Under the pieces are notes generated by a model, which was not told the DNA's origin, did no database searches, and saw only the letters and a list, made by a program, of their open reading frames with translations. Positions 63,069 to 64,000 of a DNA stretch of 64,000 nt are shown here, piece after piece (the stretch's first letter is position 1; each line of letters begins with the position of its first letter). Origin of the DNA: a candidate division TA06 bacterium (GTDB lineage Bacteria; Edwardsbacteria; AC1; EtOH8); the NCBI GenBank assembly GCA_016235665.1, contig JACRJI010000015.1, forward strand, positions 1-64,000, read 5' to 3'. A program made the position numbers and the translations under genes.

Positions 63069-63524
63069 TCAGCCGTCCTTGCGCTCCCACTGGTAGGAAA
63101 TGTCGCTGCTGTGGGGATCCACCCGGTATTCATCGGGCTGGTTGTAGTTGTATGGCTCGGTGGGACAATTGATGACGAAGGCTTCCGATTCCGAGATGCA
63201 CTTCCAGCCGTGATAGACCCCTTTGGGAACCTGCACCAGCAGGGGGTTGTGCTCACCCAAAAAATATTCGTTGACCTCGCCTTTGGTGGCCGAGTTCTCC
63301 CGTTCGTCATACAGCACCAGCTTCAGCATCCCTTTTACACAGACGATGTTGTCGGCCTGGAGTTTGTGATAATGCCAGCCCTTGACCACTCCGGGGTAGG
63401 TGGTGCTTAAGTAGACCTGGCCGAATTTGGTGAATAGATCATCATCGCAGCGGAGCATTTCCATCAGCCGTCCCCGCTCGTCGGGGATGACCTTGAGCTT
63501 CTTGACTTTTACCCCCTCTATCAT
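63069..63524 (-). CDS. RmlC-like cupin, dTDP-4-keto-6-deoxysugar epimerase
   Basis: 151 residues. The RmlC-type jellyroll shows ERGRLMEMLRCDDDLF, TYPGVVKGWHYHKLQAD (the catalytic His is in the GWHYH motif) and PKGVYHGWKC. It is a member of the dTDP-4-dehydrorhamnose 3,5-epimerase family, possibly with a narrower 3- or 5-epimerase role. It sits between rmlB-like and reductase genes, so the trio makes a deoxysugar donor. Confidence 0.85.
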   Translation of the reverse strand: MIEGVKVKKLKVIPDERGRLMEMLRCDDDLFTKFGQVYLSTTYPGVVKGWHYHKLQADNIVCVKGMLKLVLYDERENSATKGEVNEYFLGEHNPLLVQVPKGVYHGWKCISESEAFVINCPTEPYNYNQPDEYRVDPHSSDISYQWERKDG

Positions 63525-63546
63525 CTATCACCTCAAATTTTTGAGT

Positions 63547-64000
63547 TTAGTCTTGCTTCCGCCAGTAATCCAACAGGCTCTCCAGGGTATCCTTAAGCAG
63601 GAACGAAGGGATCCAGCCGGTTTCGGTCTTGAGTTTGGAAGGATCGCCCCACAGCAGCGGAACATCCGCCGGACGCAGCAATGATGGATCGGTCTCGGTC
63701 TTTATGGATACTGTGCTCATCTTCAGCATCTGCTTCAGAGCTTCCTCCATGGAGACCGCCTGGCCGGAGCTGACGTTGTAAACCTCTCCCGGGCGCCCCT
63801 TTTCAGCCAGCAGCCGGTAGGCCTGGACCACATCACGGACATCGGAGATATCGCGCCGGGCCGAAAGATTGCCGACCCTGATCACCGCATCCCTATTCCC
63901 TTTTTCGATTCCGGCTATCTGCCGGGCAAATGAAGGCAGGGCAAAACTGTGTGGCTGGCCCGGTCCGGTATGGGGAAAGGGCCTGGCCACGATGGTCTCC
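63547..64000 (-). CDS. GDP-4-keto-6-deoxymannose reductase-like SDR, C-terminal part (start outside window)
   Basis: The frame continues off the right edge: ETIVARPFPHTGPGQPHSF reads in frame upstream of the first internal GTG at 63990. GNLSARRDISDVRDVVQAYRLL and GEVYNVSSGQAVSMEEAL match the C-terminal half of RMD/GMD-type reductases. It makes GDP-rhamnose or a related deoxyhexose. About 150 residues are visible. It is 22 bp upstream of the RmlC-like gene. Confidence 0.82.
   Translation of the reverse strand, partial: ETIVARPFPHTGPGQPHSFALPSFARQIAGIEKGNRDAVIRVGNLSARRDISDVRDVVQAYRLLAEKGRPGEVYNVSSGQAVSMEEALKQMLKMSTVSIKTETDPSLLRPADVPLLWGDPSKLKTETGWIPSFLLKDTLESLLDYWRKQD

Overview
The window looks like one end of a contig from a diderm, non-cultured-type bacterium. 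It starts inside a 16S rRNA gene and has outer-membrane functions (LptF/LptG, a Wza-type export protein, a giant SprA-like outer-membrane protein) and a full type IV pilus motor. SprA homologues are best known from Bacteroidota and relatives, so a lineage in or near the FCB superphylum is my best guess. This is inference: I could not compare the 16S to a database. Most genes lie on the minus strand.

Layout. 1-619: 5' part of 16S rRNA, with boxA and a consensus sigma-70 promoter. 0.9-2.0 kb: a membrane metallophosphoesterase. 2.0-11.5 kb: two glycosyltransferases, a 1177-residue coiled-coil protein, MutS, a TPR-SPOR protein and a lipoprotein. 11.5-14.5 kb: an ABC-2 transporter operon with a lipoprotein and a membrane-anchored helical protein. 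14.6-31.9 kb: the type IV pilus region, with a normal pilin, a TMTC-like O-mannosyltransferase candidate, a fused transporter/spermidine-synthase-like protein, a HAMP-pilin fusion, a polyprenyl glycosyltransferase, a sigma-54 activator fused to a membrane sensor, PilC, PilT and three tandem PilB paralogues. 32.2-38.3 kb: ComEA-like protein and SprA. 38.5-40.8 kb: lptF-lptG on the plus strand. 41.0-43.5 kb: ahcY and metK. 43.6-64 kb: an exopolysaccharide/O-antigen locus, with sugar-nucleotide enzymes at both ends and an AT-rich cassette of glycosyltransferases, flippase and polymerase at about 50.2-58.2 kb.

The most interesting part is the pilus region. Both prepilin genes have well-formed sigma-54 (-24/-12) promoters. 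The only sigma-54 activator in the window looks like PilS and PilR joined with the phosphotransfer steps removed: it has PilS-like membrane segments, a PAS domain and a degenerate DHp helix lacking the histidine, then AAA+ and Fis domains, with no receiver. One of the two pilins is fused behind a two-helix membrane segment plus HAMP domain and a coiled coil. Its internal prepilin-peptidase site is predicted to be cytoplasmic, so the topology would allow cleavage. Together these suggest a pilus system in which a membrane sensor directly drives transcription of a pilin and of a pilin tethered to a HAMP signalling module. A TMTC-like enzyme encoded between the two pilin genes may glycosylate them.

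A second regulatory candidate is the roughly 240-nt leader of the polysaccharide export gene at 60.3 kb. It has a sigma-70 promoter, a long nested stem ending in a T-run, and a terminator-like hairpin just before the ribosome binding site.
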